The notes under the pieces: generated by a model
What the model saw: the letters and a program-made list of their open reading frames with translations, nothing else
Database searches by the model: none
What the model was told of the DNA's origin: nothing
Made by a program: the position numbers and the translations under genes
Shown: one piece after another, positions 8,926 through 17,844 of the stretch
How positions within the stretch are numbered: position 1 is the stretch's first letter
Layout of the letters: each line of letters begins with the position of its first letter
Origin: Chryseobacterium sp. Leaf405
GTDB taxonomy: Bacteria; Bacteroidota; Bacteroidia; Flavobacteriales; Weeksellaceae
NCBI RefSeq assembly: GCF_001425355.1
Contig: NZ_LMQN01000002.1
Coordinates: forward strand, 221 to 64,220
Reading direction: 5' to 3'
DNA length: 64,000 bases

Positions 8926-9276
8926 TTAGATGTATTTACAATAGACTAAGATTCCAATAATAACCGATGCAACAGCCATTAGAATAACTGCGCCTGCGGA
9001 AATGTCTTTAATAAAACCAATTCTTTTATCAAATTCGGGCTGAATAATGTCACAGATTTTTTCTATAGCAGTATTGAAAATTTCAGCTGCTAAAACACCA
9101 AATGAAACGATTAAGACTAAAGCTGCATCAATCGCTGAAAGTTTTAAATAAAAAATCAAAAAAAGATTAACAAAGAAAGCCAACACTTCAATCTGGAAAT
9201 TTCTTTCATGGATAAGCATCAGAAAAACACCTCGGAAAGCATTTAGAAAACTTTTATGGATGGGTGGTTTTCGCAT
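8926..9276 (-). CDS. dgkA: Diacylglycerol/undecaprenol kinase family protein
   Basis: A 116-residue integral membrane kinase of the DgkA family, which in non-enterobacteria usually phosphorylates undecaprenol to feed the lipid carrier pool for cell wall and surface glycans. The family signature AAEIFNTAIEKICD is present near residues 62-75, with the catalytic and metal-binding acidic residues, and three hydrophobic segments are visible. It is transcribed divergently from dnaN. Whether undecaprenol or diacylglycerol is the substrate cannot be decided here. Confidence 0.88.
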   Translation of the reverse strand: MRKPPIHKSFLNAFRGVFLMLIHERNFQIEVLAFFVNLFLIFYLKLSAIDAALVLIVSFGVLAAEIFNTAIEKICDIIQPEFDKRIGFIKDISAGAVILMAVASVIIGILVYCKYI

Positions 9277-9449
9277 GACAAAATATTATTTACAAATATA
9301 ATTAAATGATGAAAAATAATCATTAAATTTATCATTCCAAGAAAAATCATATTAATCACAAATAATAGGAGAGAAGATAGTTAGAGAATTCTTTTGATAA
9401 GTTGTTAATAACTCCCGGCATTATTCTTTTCCATCTATTTTCTATTTGT

Positions 9450-9457
9450 TATATTTG
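9450..9457 (+). promoter_or_regulatory. Candidate -7 box of the dnaN promoter
   Basis: TATATTTG matches the TAnnTTTG consensus and lies 22 nt before the dnaN ATG. A well-placed TTG -33 box is not seen. Confidence 0.4.
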
Positions 9458-9478
9458 TAAAAATTTATTTTAAAATCT

Positions 9479-10609
9479 ATGAAATTTATTATTTCAAGTG
9501 GTGAACTGCAGAAGGCTTTGCAAACTGTAAGTGGCGTAATATCAAGTTCTCAATCGAGACCGATTTTAGAAAACTATCTTTTTGAATTAGACGGAACCCA
9601 GGTTACCATTACCGCATCCGATGGCGAGACGACTCTTGTAACGACTCTTGATGTGAAGTCGGATGATACAGGGAAATTTGCTGTTCCTGCTAAGATTTTT
9701 CAGGATTTTATCAAGACTTATGGAGAACAGCCTCTAACGTTGGTGGTAAAAGATAATGCAGAAGGAACGGGAAGTCAGCTTGAAATTTTAGATGAAAAAG
9801 ATAATTTCGCAGTGGCCTTAGACAATGCTGATGATTATCCGGAATTGCCGGAATTTGATGCCTCTCAAAGTGTTACAATGCCTGCCGGAGTTTTGTCTGA
9901 AGCACTTACCAATACACTTTTTGCAACAAGTAACGATTCTCTTCGTCCTGTAATGACGGGCGTTCTTTTCCAGTTTGGAGAGAACGAAACGAATTTCGTT
10001 TCTACCGATTCTCACAGATTGGTTGTTTATAAAAGAACGGATTTAATGAATGCCGAATCGATGGAATTTATTATGCCAAAAAAACCTTTGAATATTTTCA
10101 AAAATATTTTAGCAAGTTCAAACGAAGACGTTACTATCGACTTCAACGAGAATATGGCTAAATTTACTTTTGGGAAACATATTTGGATCTGTAGATTGAT
10201 CGACGGAAAATATCCTAATTATACAGCGGTAATTCCAAAAGAAAACCCGAATGTATTGACAATCAATAGAAATTTATTATTAGGAGCCATTAAAAGAGCT
10301 TCAATTATGTCAAATAAATCTACAAATCAAGTTCGATTTAAATTGTCTGCAAACATCCTTCACCTTCATGCAGAAGATACGGAATACGCAAACAAAGCAG
10401 ATATGCAGATTCCTTGTGATTATAATGGAGAAGATATAAATATTGGGTTTAGCTCTAAATTCTTGACAGAAATGTTGACAATTTTAGGATCAGATGATAT
10501 TACAATGAAAATGTCTCAGCCAAACAGACCGGGTATTATCGAACCTTTGGATGGTCTTGAAGAAAATGAAAATATCTTAATGTTATCAATGCCTGTAATT
10601 GGTTTGTAA
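9479..10609 (+). CDS. dnaN: DNA polymerase III sliding clamp (beta subunit)
   Basis: The 376-residue ring-forming clamp tethers the replicative polymerase to DNA and recruits ligase, mismatch-repair and initiation-control proteins through its C-terminal pocket. It has the three-domain length and typical elements such as SRPILENYLFELDG, FVSTDSHRLVVYK and the C-terminal ending MLSMPVIGL, close to the conserved MPMR/L tail. It stands alone rather than beside dnaA and recF. A terminator follows directly. Confidence 0.97.
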   Translation: MKFIISSGELQKALQTVSGVISSSQSRPILENYLFELDGTQVTITASDGETTLVTTLDVKSDDTGKFAVPAKIFQDFIKTYGEQPLTLVVKDNAEGTGSQLEILDEKDNFAVALDNADDYPELPEFDASQSVTMPAGVLSEALTNTLFATSNDSLRPVMTGVLFQFGENETNFVSTDSHRLVVYKRTDLMNAESMEFIMPKKPLNIFKNILASSNEDVTIDFNENMAKFTFGKHIWICRLIDGKYPNYTAVIPKENPNVLTINRNLLLGAIKRASIMSNKSTNQVRFKLSANILHLHAEDTEYANKADMQIPCDYNGEDINIGFSSKFLTEMLTILGSDDITMKMSQPNRPGIIEPLDGLEENENILMLSMPVIGL

Positions 10610-10629
10610 TATTAATTTAGATATATAAT

Positions 10630-10661
10630 AAAAGAGGTTTTGATTTTTCAAGGCCTCTTTT
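10630..10661 (+). terminator. Terminator after dnaN
   Basis: AAAAGAGG (10630-10637) pairs with CCTCTTTT (10654-10661) and is followed by more T residues. Confidence 0.75.
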
Positions 10662-10827
10662 TTTATATGAAATTGAAGTTTAAAAGTAATTCGATACAAC
10701 AGCCAGCTCTGCGGAAGTTTTAAAAGAAAATTAACATTTTAAAGTCACTTCTGGATTTCTGTATTTCTTAAAAAAACACGATATTTGTAGCTCGAAAAAT
10801 TCAAGTAAAATTTTCAAAATAGATGAA

Positions 10828-10847
10828 ATGAAACCGAAAGGTTCCAT
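10828..10847 (+). promoter_or_regulatory. GNRA-capped hairpin in the pheT leader
   Basis: ATG and AACC (10828-10835) pair with GGTT and CAT (10840-10847) around a GAAA tetraloop, with one A/C mismatch in the stem. It sits 30 nt upstream of the pheT start, beyond a possible -7 sequence (GATATTTG). It may stabilise or regulate the leader; the role is not known. Confidence 0.4.
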
Positions 10848-10877
10848 CTGTCCAAAAAAATAAATAGAAATTATCAG

Positions 10878-13280
10878 ATGAAAATATCAAACAACTGGCT
10901 TAAAGATTATATCAAAACGGAATTAAAAACTGAAAGAATCGGTGAGTTTCTTACAGATATTGGTCTTGAGGTTGAAGGGATAGAAAAATTTGAAAGCATA
11001 AAAGGTAGCCTGGAAGGAATTGTTGTAGGTAAAGTTTTAACCTGTGAAAAACATCCGAATGCAGATAAATTAAAAAAGACAACGGTAGACGTAGGAAACG
11101 GAAAGATTTTAAATATCGTTTGTGGTGCTCCAAACGTTGAAGCAGGACAAACGGTTCCTGTCGCCGTGGTTGGAACTAAGATTTACGATAAGACAGGAAA
11201 TTTCTTTGAAATAAAGGAAGCAAAAATCAGAAGTGAAGTTTCTCAGGGAATGATCTGTGCAGAAGATGAATTAGGTCTTAGCAATGATCATGGCGGAATC
11301 ATGGTGTTGGATGAAGAAAAGTATGAAGTAGGAAAAAACTTTGCTGATTATTTTGAACTGACAAATGACGAAGTTTTCGAAATTGGACTAACGCCAAACA
11401 GAACTGATGCAATGTCTCATTATGGCGTTGCAAGAGATTTGTACGCATTTCTTTCAACAAATCAGCAAAAATCAACCTTTGAAAAAGTATCTTCTGTTGT
11501 TTTGAATAACGAAGGTTCTCACAGCTTCACATTAGAAGTTGAGGATGCAGAACTTTGTCCGAGATATATTGGTGCAGTGATTGAAGATGTTAAAGTCACA
11601 GATTCTCCGTCATGGTTGAAAGACAGATTAAAAGCTATAGGATTAAGCCCAATTAACAATGTTGTAGATATTACAAACTATATTCTTCACGGATACGGGC
11701 AGCCGCTTCACGCTTTTGATGCAGATAAAATTGCAGATAAAAAAGTGAAAGTGGGAACGGTAAAAGAAGGAACGAAATTCACGACTTTGGATGGTGTTGA
11801 AAGAACATTAAATGGTTCTGAAATCATCATTAAAGACGGAAAAGATAACCCGATGTGTATTGCCGGAGTTTTCGGTGGTGCAACTTCCGGAGTTTCTGCG
11901 GAAACAAAAACGATATTTTTAGAAAGTGCCTATTTCAATCCGGTTGCGATTAGAAAAGCTGCAAAATTCCATGGATTGAATACGGACGCTTCTTTCAGAT
12001 TCGAGAGAGGTGTTGATCCAAATATTACGAGAACAGCAATTACTCACGCTATCAAATTAATTCAGGAATTGGCCGAAGGAAAGTTGGTAGGAGAACTGTT
12101 GGAAGAATATCCAAAGAAAATCGAGGACAATTATGTAATCATTAGATTCTCAAAAATTGAACAGATTCTAGGAACAAAAATCCACAGAGAGAAGGTAAAA
12201 GAAATTTTAAAAGCACTGGATATTCAGGTTTTAAATGAAATTCAGAACGGCTTGGAAATCTCTGTTCCGGCTTACAGAGCAGATGTAACAAGAGAGATTG
12301 ATGTTATTGAAGAGATTTTAAGAATTTACGGATACAATAAAATTGACGCTCCACAGAAAATTTCATTTACGCCTGTAAGGTTAAATGCAAAAGATCAGGA
12401 TGAATTAGAAAATAGCTGGGCAAAAACCATGCAGAGTCTTGGTTTCAATGAAGTGATGAACAATTCATTAACTTCTGTGAAAGACGAGGCAGATGCTGTG
12501 AAACTGTTAAATCCTTTAAGCAATGATTTGGCGTTTATGAGAAAGTCTTTATTAGAAGGGCTTCTTCAAAATGCAATTTACAATATCAACAGAAAAAATC
12601 AGGATATTAAGTTTTTTGAATTCGGAAAAATTTATCATAAAAAAGATAAATATGAAGAAAGAAAGCAACTTGCTATTTTGGTGACAGGAAGAGAAGTTGC
12701 CGAAAACTGGCTGCAGCCGAAATCTGCAACGAGTTTCTATAACTTAAAAGCGTATGTGAAAGTCTTACTTGAAAAATTAGCAATCGATTGCAGAGAAGTT
12801 GCTTTATCTGATGAAAGATTTTCTGATGCATTATCTTACGAAGCAAACGGAAAAGTTTTGGTAAGAATAGGGAAAGTTGCTCCACAACTGTTGAAAGATT
12901 TCGATATTGATCAGGAATGTTTTTATGCTGAAATTGAATTGGAATACGCTCAGGAATTACGTTCCAATAATGACTTGAAATTCAAAGATATTCCTAAATT
13001 TAATAAAATCAGAAGAGATTTAGCTTTGTTAATAGATAAAAATATTAATTATCAGGATCTGTATCAGACCGCTAAAAAGAATAAATCTCCTTTCATTAAA
13101 AATATTAACTTATTTGATGTGTATGAAGGGAAAAATCTTCCTGAAGGTAAAAAGTCTTATGCGATGAGTTTTGAGCTTCTGAATGAAGAAAAAACACTGG
13201 AAGAAAAAGAGATTACTGCGGTAATGGATTCTTTAATTAAATCTTTCCAGAAAGAATTCAATGCAGAATTGAGAGGTTAA
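10878..13280 (+). CDS. pheT: Phenylalanine-tRNA ligase beta subunit
   Basis: The 800-residue subunit of the (alpha beta)2 synthetase charges tRNA-Phe. Visible parts are the N-terminal EMAP-type tRNA-binding domain (about 40-150, CEKHPNADKL), the B3/B4 editing domain that removes Tyr (about 210-385), B5, the inactive catalytic-like core, and the C-terminal ferredoxin-fold anticodon-binding domain (about 705-800, with KFNKIRRDLALLID). pheS is not adjacent, unlike in many bacteria, so the two subunits are encoded apart. Confidence 0.97.
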   Translation: MKISNNWLKDYIKTELKTERIGEFLTDIGLEVEGIEKFESIKGSLEGIVVGKVLTCEKHPNADKLKKTTVDVGNGKILNIVCGAPNVEAGQTVPVAVVGTKIYDKTGNFFEIKEAKIRSEVSQGMICAEDELGLSNDHGGIMVLDEEKYEVGKNFADYFELTNDEVFEIGLTPNRTDAMSHYGVARDLYAFLSTNQQKSTFEKVSSVVLNNEGSHSFTLEVEDAELCPRYIGAVIEDVKVTDSPSWLKDRLKAIGLSPINNVVDITNYILHGYGQPLHAFDADKIADKKVKVGTVKEGTKFTTLDGVERTLNGSEIIIKDGKDNPMCIAGVFGGATSGVSAETKTIFLESAYFNPVAIRKAAKFHGLNTDASFRFERGVDPNITRTAITHAIKLIQELAEGKLVGELLEEYPKKIEDNYVIIRFSKIEQILGTKIHREKVKEILKALDIQVLNEIQNGLEISVPAYRADVTREIDVIEEILRIYGYNKIDAPQKISFTPVRLNAKDQDELENSWAKTMQSLGFNEVMNNSLTSVKDEADAVKLLNPLSNDLAFMRKSLLEGLLQNAIYNINRKNQDIKFFEFGKIYHKKDKYEERKQLAILVTGREVAENWLQPKSATSFYNLKAYVKVLLEKLAIDCREVALSDERFSDALSYEANGKVLVRIGKVAPQLLKDFDIDQECFYAEIELEYAQELRSNNDLKFKDIPKFNKIRRDLALLIDKNINYQDLYQTAKKNKSPFIKNINLFDVYEGKNLPEGKKSYAMSFELLNEEKTLEEKEITAVMDSLIKSFQKEFNAELRG

Positions 13281-13307
13281 TTTTAAACAACATTAAAATT
13301 TATATAG

Positions 13308-13331
13308 AAACGGGCTTTTTAAAGTCCGTTT
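13308..13331 (+). terminator. Terminator after pheT
   Basis: AAACGGGCTTT (13308-13318) pairs with AAAGTCCGTTT (13321-13331), with one G/T wobble, and is followed by a T run. Confidence 0.75.
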
Positions 13332-13402
13332 TTTTGGCTTAAAAACTTTTGTTAAATAATAATAAAATCCCCCTGAAAGCCGTTCAGATAATATAATTTA
13401 CG

Positions 13403-13410
13403 TAAATTTG
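13403..13410 (+). promoter_or_regulatory. Candidate -7 box of the META lipoprotein gene
   Basis: TAAATTTG matches TAnnTTTG and lies 21 nt before the ATG. No matching TTG was found upstream. Confidence 0.35.
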
Positions 13411-13430
13411 GTTTAAATCAATTAAGGGAA

Positions 13431-13838
13431 ATGAAAAATATTTTTTTAAGTATATGTACGGCAGCGGTTTTAGCTTCTTGTGGTGCTATGGCGGGCTCTT
13501 CTTCTAAAGTTGGAAAGTCTCAGGCTCCATTAACAAATACAAGATGGGCGTTGGCAGATAATGTAAAAGGAAAAACACCGACGTTGAATATTGAGGGTGA
13601 AAAAATCAATGGTAATGCAGGTTGCAACAATTACTTCGGGACGGCTAAAGTAGATCCATCCACAGGTAATTTTTCTGCCGGGCAATTAGGTTCTACAAAA
13701 ATGGCTTGCGACAATATGAGTGTAGAGAAAAACTTTATGGATATGGTCGGGAAAGCGAATAAATATGTCTTAACAGGAAACGTTTTAGAATTGTATCAGG
13801 ACAATCTTTTATTATTAAAATTTAATAAAGCAGAATAA
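13431..13838 (+). CDS. META-domain (HslJ-like) lipoprotein
   Basis: 135 residues. The lipobox VLASC predicts lipidation at Cys17. The mature part is one META domain: TRWAL at the start, then GNAGCNNYFG and the typical LGSTKMAC motif, with two cysteines that are conserved in the family. META-domain proteins such as E. coli HslJ are envelope proteins linked to stress or novobiocin tolerance, but their molecular role is unclear. It is a single gene with its own terminator. Confidence 0.88.
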   Translation: MKNIFLSICTAAVLASCGAMAGSSSKVGKSQAPLTNTRWALADNVKGKTPTLNIEGEKINGNAGCNNYFGTAKVDPSTGNFSAGQLGSTKMACDNMSVEKNFMDMVGKANKYVLTGNVLELYQDNLLLLKFNKAE

Positions 13839-13841
13839 AAA

Positions 13842-13867
13842 AAAAGGAACTCATTTGAGTTCCTTTT
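13842..13867. terminator. Bidirectional terminator
   Basis: AAAAGGAACTC (13842-13852) pairs perfectly with GAGTTCCTTTT (13857-13867) over a 4-nt loop. It lies between convergent genes with A and T tails on either side. Confidence 0.8.
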
Positions 13868-13887
13868 GTATGTTTTAAAAGTGTTAC

Positions 13888-14127
13888 TTATTCTTCTTCC
13901 TCTTCGTCGTACTTAGCCAACTCTTCATCACACCATTTAAATGCAGCTTCCACTACTTTTGTAGCTTCATCTGCCATTGTTTCCTCATCATCACCTTCCA
14001 AATCATCTAACCACTCAACTTCTTCTTCCTCAACGTTTAAGATAAATCTTGGATATTCTGTATGAACTACGAACAAATCTTCTGGAAATTCTGAATTATC
14101 TGCTAATAAAAACTTTGGTAATTTCAT
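13888..14127 (-). CDS. Small acidic protein of unknown function
   Basis: 79 residues, very acidic, ending in a run of glutamates (KYDEEEEE). The N-terminus MKLPKFLLADNSEFPEDLFVVHTE looks folded, and the middle EEEEVEWLDDLEGDDEE looks charged and flexible. There is no signal peptide or known domain. From memory, a similar protein is widespread in Flavobacteriia, which would fit a housekeeping role, but I have no functional basis. Confidence 0.75.
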   Translation of the reverse strand: MKLPKFLLADNSEFPEDLFVVHTEYPRFILNVEEEEVEWLDDLEGDDEETMADEATKVVEAAFKWCDEELAKYDEEEEE

Positions 14128-14166
14128 TTTTTCTAATGTTTTAACTTTAAATCAAAGATAATAAAA

Positions 14167-15507
14167 TTATTGGTATTTGTTCTTGTCGATTTTAATTTTT
14201 TGCAAAACTTTATACCTTGTTAACGTTGTTTTTTGAAGCGTATCTTGTGGCTTGAAAGTCAATGTAATATCAGGATTTATGGTACTTATTAATTCTGCAA
14301 CCTGTATTTTATCAAGATCTTCTGTTGCTTCAAGATAAAACTGTAAAGGTACTTTATTCAGATTTTCAGATTGTAAAAACTGTTTCATTTCTTTTCTGTT
14401 TTCCAGATAATTTCCTTTGGAAAGCCAGGTGAAAAATATACCGGAAATAATACTTAAAACGCCGATTGCATAGACTTTAACATCAAAAATAATGAATAGT
14501 TTCCTGAAATAAACCAACCATATTGGAAGACTAAAAGGTGCCATCAGTCGATAATCAATGGCATTCACAGGATAAAAATATTGAACGAAATAGGAACATA
14601 TAATTCCTGAAACACTTATAAATACAAAGAAAAATTCTGTTTCCGAAAGTTTATACTTTACAAAAAGATAGATGATTAAAAGAATATTTAAAAGACCAAT
14701 TCCATAAATTCCATAATTGATGATTCCACCGCCGGGATTTGCAATATGTATGAAAGGATTGAAAGTCGTACACAATCCCTGAAATAATTCGACCAATAAT
14801 TTGGATGTTGGATGAATTCCTATAATTAATGCATCTTTCACATAATTTTCATTAAAATAATCGATAAATAAAAATTTATATAAAACCACGAAAATTCCGC
14901 CAATGATTCCTGAAATGACGAAAGTTGATGAATATTTTTTCTTCCAGAAAATCAATCCGAAAAGTCCGGTTCCGCCTATGATGAATAAAGAACTGTACCT
15001 GATATTATACAATGCAATTAAACTTAATGAAAGATAAAAAACAGCTTTGCCTTTTTCTAATTTCCCTGTAATAATCAACATTGAAGTGTAGAGAAATAAA
15101 ACAACAAAAGGAAGCGTCATCGCTTCACTCATCGTATAAGAATAAATCGACAGAAAGCTGAATAAGGCACTTAAAACAATAGATTCTTTAAAGAAAAATC
15201 TTTTTTTCCAGGTGAAAAATATAATAAACAGAAATGCCAAAATTCCAACAACTTTACTTCCCCAGAATTCATCAAAACCAAAATATGTGAAAAATTTTAT
15301 AGCTACAGGATAACCCAGTGGAGTAGTTGTATTATCTATAACCGGAAAGTTGTGCGCAAATCTCAGATACCGAATAGAATCGGGGCTTGTACGACCTTTT
15401 TCATTAAGCAAAAAACGTAAAATGGTCATCACTGTAATAATGATGACCATTGATATTTGAATATATTTTTCTTTAAATTTTATCAAGGTTGCAGTTATTA
15501 GAATCAC
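14167..15507 (-). CDS. Polytopic membrane protein, possible GT-C-type glycosyltransferase
   Basis: 446 residues with about ten hydrophobic segments. A polar loop after the first segment reads RTSPDSIRYLRFA, and such acidic residues in the first periplasmic loop are typical of GT-C (mannosyltransferase-like) enzymes using lipid-linked donors. The C-terminal part (about 370-446) is a soluble tail. The true start may be the Met near residue 19, since the residues before it are weakly hydrophobic. It is not next to other glycosylation genes, and the assignment is tentative. Confidence 0.6.
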   Translation of the reverse strand: MILITATLIKFKEKYIQISMVIIITVMTILRFLLNEKGRTSPDSIRYLRFAHNFPVIDNTTTPLGYPVAIKFFTYFGFDEFWGSKVVGILAFLFIIFFTWKKRFFFKESIVLSALFSFLSIYSYTMSEAMTLPFVVLFLYTSMLIITGKLEKGKAVFYLSLSLIALYNIRYSSLFIIGGTGLFGLIFWKKKYSSTFVISGIIGGIFVVLYKFLFIDYFNENYVKDALIIGIHPTSKLLVELFQGLCTTFNPFIHIANPGGGIINYGIYGIGLLNILLIIYLFVKYKLSETEFFFVFISVSGIICSYFVQYFYPVNAIDYRLMAPFSLPIWLVYFRKLFIIFDVKVYAIGVLSIISGIFFTWLSKGNYLENRKEMKQFLQSENLNKVPLQFYLEATEDLDKIQVAELISTINPDITLTFKPQDTLQKTTLTRYKVLQKIKIDKNKYQ

Positions 15508-15541
15508 CCAAATTTATAACTTATAACGCACAACTTAAAAA

Positions 15542-16435
15542 TTATTTTGAAAACATTTTTGCTACTTTTTCTGCTTTTTTGCTTTCTGAATAGTCATAGA
15601 AACCTTCTCCTGATTTTACCCCTAATTTTCCTGCCATCACCATGTTTACCAATAATGGATTTGGAGCATATTTAGGATTTTTGAAGCCGTCATACATCAC
15701 GTTTAAGATCGCCAGACAAACATCAAGACCTATAAAATCTGCCAACTGAAGCGGTCCCATCGGATGAGCCATTCCTAATTTCATGACGGTATCAATTTCT
15801 TCAACGCCTGCAACTCCGTTGTACAGTGTTTCGATTGATTCGTTGATCATCGGCATTAAAATTCTGTTGGCTACAAATCCTGGATAATCATTTACTTCAA
15901 CAGGAACTTTTCCTAATGTTTTGCTCATTTCATAGATTGAGTCAAAAGTTTCTTTTGAAGTAGAATATCCTTTAATGATTTCAACCAATTTCATGATTGG
16001 AACCGGATTCATAAAGTGCATTCCGATTACTTTATCCGCTCTTTTTGTTGATGCAGCGATTTTAGTAATAGAAATAGATGAAGTGTTGGTCGCCAAAATA
16101 CAGTTTTCAGGAGCAAACTCGTCCATCTGACCGAAAATTTTCAACTTCAATTCCTGATTTTCCGTTGCAGCTTCCACAATAAGATCAGCATTTCCGACAG
16201 CATCCTGAAGCGCTGTGAAGGTTGTAATATTTCCTAAAGTCTCGTTTTTTTGTTCTTCTGTAAGGTTTCCCTTTGTAATTATTCTGTCAAGATTAGTGGT
16301 AATGGTTTTCAACCCTTTGTTTAAAGCTTCCTGAGATACATCTACCAAATTTACTTTAAACCCGCTTTGTGCGAAAGTATGTGCAATACCATTTCCCATG
16401 GTTCCTGCTCCGATAACTACAATGTTCTGAATCAT
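15542..16435 (-). CDS. 3-hydroxybutyryl-CoA dehydrogenase family protein
   Basis: 297 residues. It oxidises or reduces 3-hydroxyacyl-CoA with NAD(P). The N-terminal Rossmann motif is VIGAGTMGNGIAH (about 6-18). The catalytic His/Glu pair occurs in GMHFMNPVPIMKLVE, and the C-terminal domain carries NRILMPMINE and HPMGPLQLADFIGLD. The size is that of the stand-alone short enzyme (Hbd/PaaH type) and not the fused FadB. The next gene upstream on the strand begins only 6 nt away. A role in fatty acid, phenylacetate or butanoate metabolism is possible. Confidence 0.93.
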   Translation of the reverse strand: MIQNIVVIGAGTMGNGIAHTFAQSGFKVNLVDVSQEALNKGLKTITTNLDRIITKGNLTEEQKNETLGNITTFTALQDAVGNADLIVEAATENQELKLKIFGQMDEFAPENCILATNTSSISITKIAASTKRADKVIGMHFMNPVPIMKLVEIIKGYSTSKETFDSIYEMSKTLGKVPVEVNDYPGFVANRILMPMINESIETLYNGVAGVEEIDTVMKLGMAHPMGPLQLADFIGLDVCLAILNVMYDGFKNPKYAPNPLLVNMVMAGKLGVKSGEGFYDYSESKKAEKVAKMFSK

Positions 16436-16441
16436 TTTTCC

Positions 16442-16870
16442 TTATTTAGTTTTAATTGTTTTTTTATTGATTAGCGTTAAATTTCGTGCTTTCGAAAGAT
16501 CGGCTTTTTTCACCATTTCCGTTTCTTCAAAACTTACGGTTCCGCCACTGTTCGGATTTCTGGTTTTGTTTTGAGAATCAATTGTAGCTTTTAAACCACT
16601 AATAAATTTCGATTTCTGAGTTTTAGAAAATCCGTCTGTTCCCACATAAAGATTAAATTCGCCTTCTCTTCCCAACCCGCCTTGTTTGTAAATTTCGAAG
16701 TTTTTAACCTTTTTTTTTTTCTTGAACTGATTTACATAATTCATTACAGGATCTGCCGAGGGAGTTCCGCAACACATACTATGATAACCGATTTGAAGAT
16801 AGTTTTCATTTTTCTGAGAAAAGAAAAACGTGAAACTAAAAAGCGCGATTGTTAATGCTATTTTTTTCAT
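16442..16870 (-). CDS. Secreted basic protein of unknown function
   Basis: 142 residues with a signal peptide (about 1-18, ending FFSQ). The mature part has MCCGTPSADPV with two adjacent cysteines, a run of five lysines, and a glycine-rich segment GGLGREGEFNLYVG. The lysine run is coded by 11 consecutive A residues, a potential slippage site. It is followed 6 nt later by the hydroxyacyl-CoA dehydrogenase gene. No domain is recognised. Confidence 0.65.
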   Translation of the reverse strand: MKKIALTIALFSFTFFFSQKNENYLQIGYHSMCCGTPSADPVMNYVNQFKKKKKVKNFEIYKQGGLGREGEFNLYVGTDGFSKTQKSKFISGLKATIDSQNKTRNPNSGGTVSFEETEMVKKADLSKARNLTLINKKTIKTK

Positions 16871-16900
16871 TTTATTGGTTTTAAAATTAAGCTTTAAATT

Positions 16901-17779
16901 TTACTTATTAAAATAATCCCAGGCTGTCTTTGAAATATCTGAAATCATTTTGCAGTTTACTTCAGCCGTTTCCGTTGAATTACTTACAAATACAGCTATT
17001 GCATAATGCTTGCCATTCGGTAAAGTGACGATGGCAATTTCGTTTTCTGCACCTGTTAATCCTGAATTATTTTTTCCGGAGGCTCCCGTTTTTCTTGCTA
17101 CGGGCGTATTTTTTGGTAATTGCTCAATTAATTTATTGATTCCGGTAGATGTTGAAAGCATAACTTTCATTAAATAATCTGTAGATTTTTTTGATAATAA
17201 TTTTCCGTCATAAAATTTCTTCAGAACATCCACTGCTGATGCTGTAGTGCTGTAATTCTCGTATTGGGCATTCCAGTCTTTATGCATGACTTCTTCGTTG
17301 TATTTGATCTGAAAACCTTTCACACCTTTAGAATCCATGAACTTCTGAACAGTTTGTGTTCCGCCTAATAATTTCAACAGAATATCACAACCGTTATTAT
17401 CGCTTTTAGCAAGGGTAAATTCAAGGATTTCACTTAAAGGAACTTCTACATTTCCGTTTGGGTATTTGTCACGAAGCGGTGACCATGTGTTTTCTAATAA
17501 ATTTGATGTATTGAGTGAAACTTTCTGATCCAATGAAAGTTTTCCTTTATCAACATTATCTAAAACTGTCGCTGCAATATGAAATTTAAATACGCTTTGC
17601 ATCGGAAGCTTTTTATTTCCGTTTTTATGATATGTAAAACCATTTTCAAATCCCAGAACCGAAATTCCTACAGTCGCTTTTTTATCTTTGATGATGGAAT
17701 TGATTTTCTGATCTAAAGCTGATTGTTGTGAAAAAGCAAAGGCTGAAATTAAAAGAAAAAGAAATGTAATTTTTTTCAT
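16901..17779 (-). CDS. Class A beta-lactamase, subclass A2 (CGA/CIA-like)
   Basis: The 292-residue periplasmic serine beta-lactamase hydrolyses penicillins and, in this subclass, often cephalosporins. It has a signal peptide (about 1-18). The catalytic motifs are complete: Ser62-V-F-Lys65, Ser126-Asp127-Asn128, and Lys230-Thr-Gly232. The omega-loop region NEEVMHKDWNAQYEN (161-175) has the subclass A2 form seen in PER, CME, CGA and CIA enzymes and not the usual ExxLN. Such enzymes are chromosomal in Chryseobacterium and Elizabethkingia. No mobile element flanks it, so it is probably intrinsic. Confidence 0.93.
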   Translation of the reverse strand: MKKITFLFLLISAFAFSQQSALDQKINSIIKDKKATVGISVLGFENGFTYHKNGNKKLPMQSVFKFHIAATVLDNVDKGKLSLDQKVSLNTSNLLENTWSPLRDKYPNGNVEVPLSEILEFTLAKSDNNGCDILLKLLGGTQTVQKFMDSKGVKGFQIKYNEEVMHKDWNAQYENYSTTASAVDVLKKFYDGKLLSKKSTDYLMKVMLSTSTGINKLIEQLPKNTPVARKTGASGKNNSGLTGAENEIAIVTLPNGKHYAIAVFVSNSTETAEVNCKMISDISKTAWDYFNK

Positions 17780-17797
17780 AATGATGAGGTGTAAAAA

Positions 17798-17818
17798 ATC
17801 CTTCTTAAAAAGAAGGAT
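17798..17818 (-). terminator. Terminator between a membrane protein gene and the beta-lactamase
   Basis: ATCCTTCTT (17798-17806) pairs with AAGAAGGAT (17810-17818), and on the minus strand a T run follows. It ends the upstream membrane protein transcript 19 nt before the beta-lactamase ATG, so the lactamase may rely on read-through or on a promoter inside this short gap. Confidence 0.65.
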
Positions 17819-17844
17819 TGTATATAAATTTTTTAAAATTTTAT

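Noticed and set aside
16901..17779. Beta-lactamase as a recently acquired mobile resistance gene
   Set aside because: No insertion sequence, integron or composition change flanks it, and subclass A2 enzymes are intrinsic in this group.
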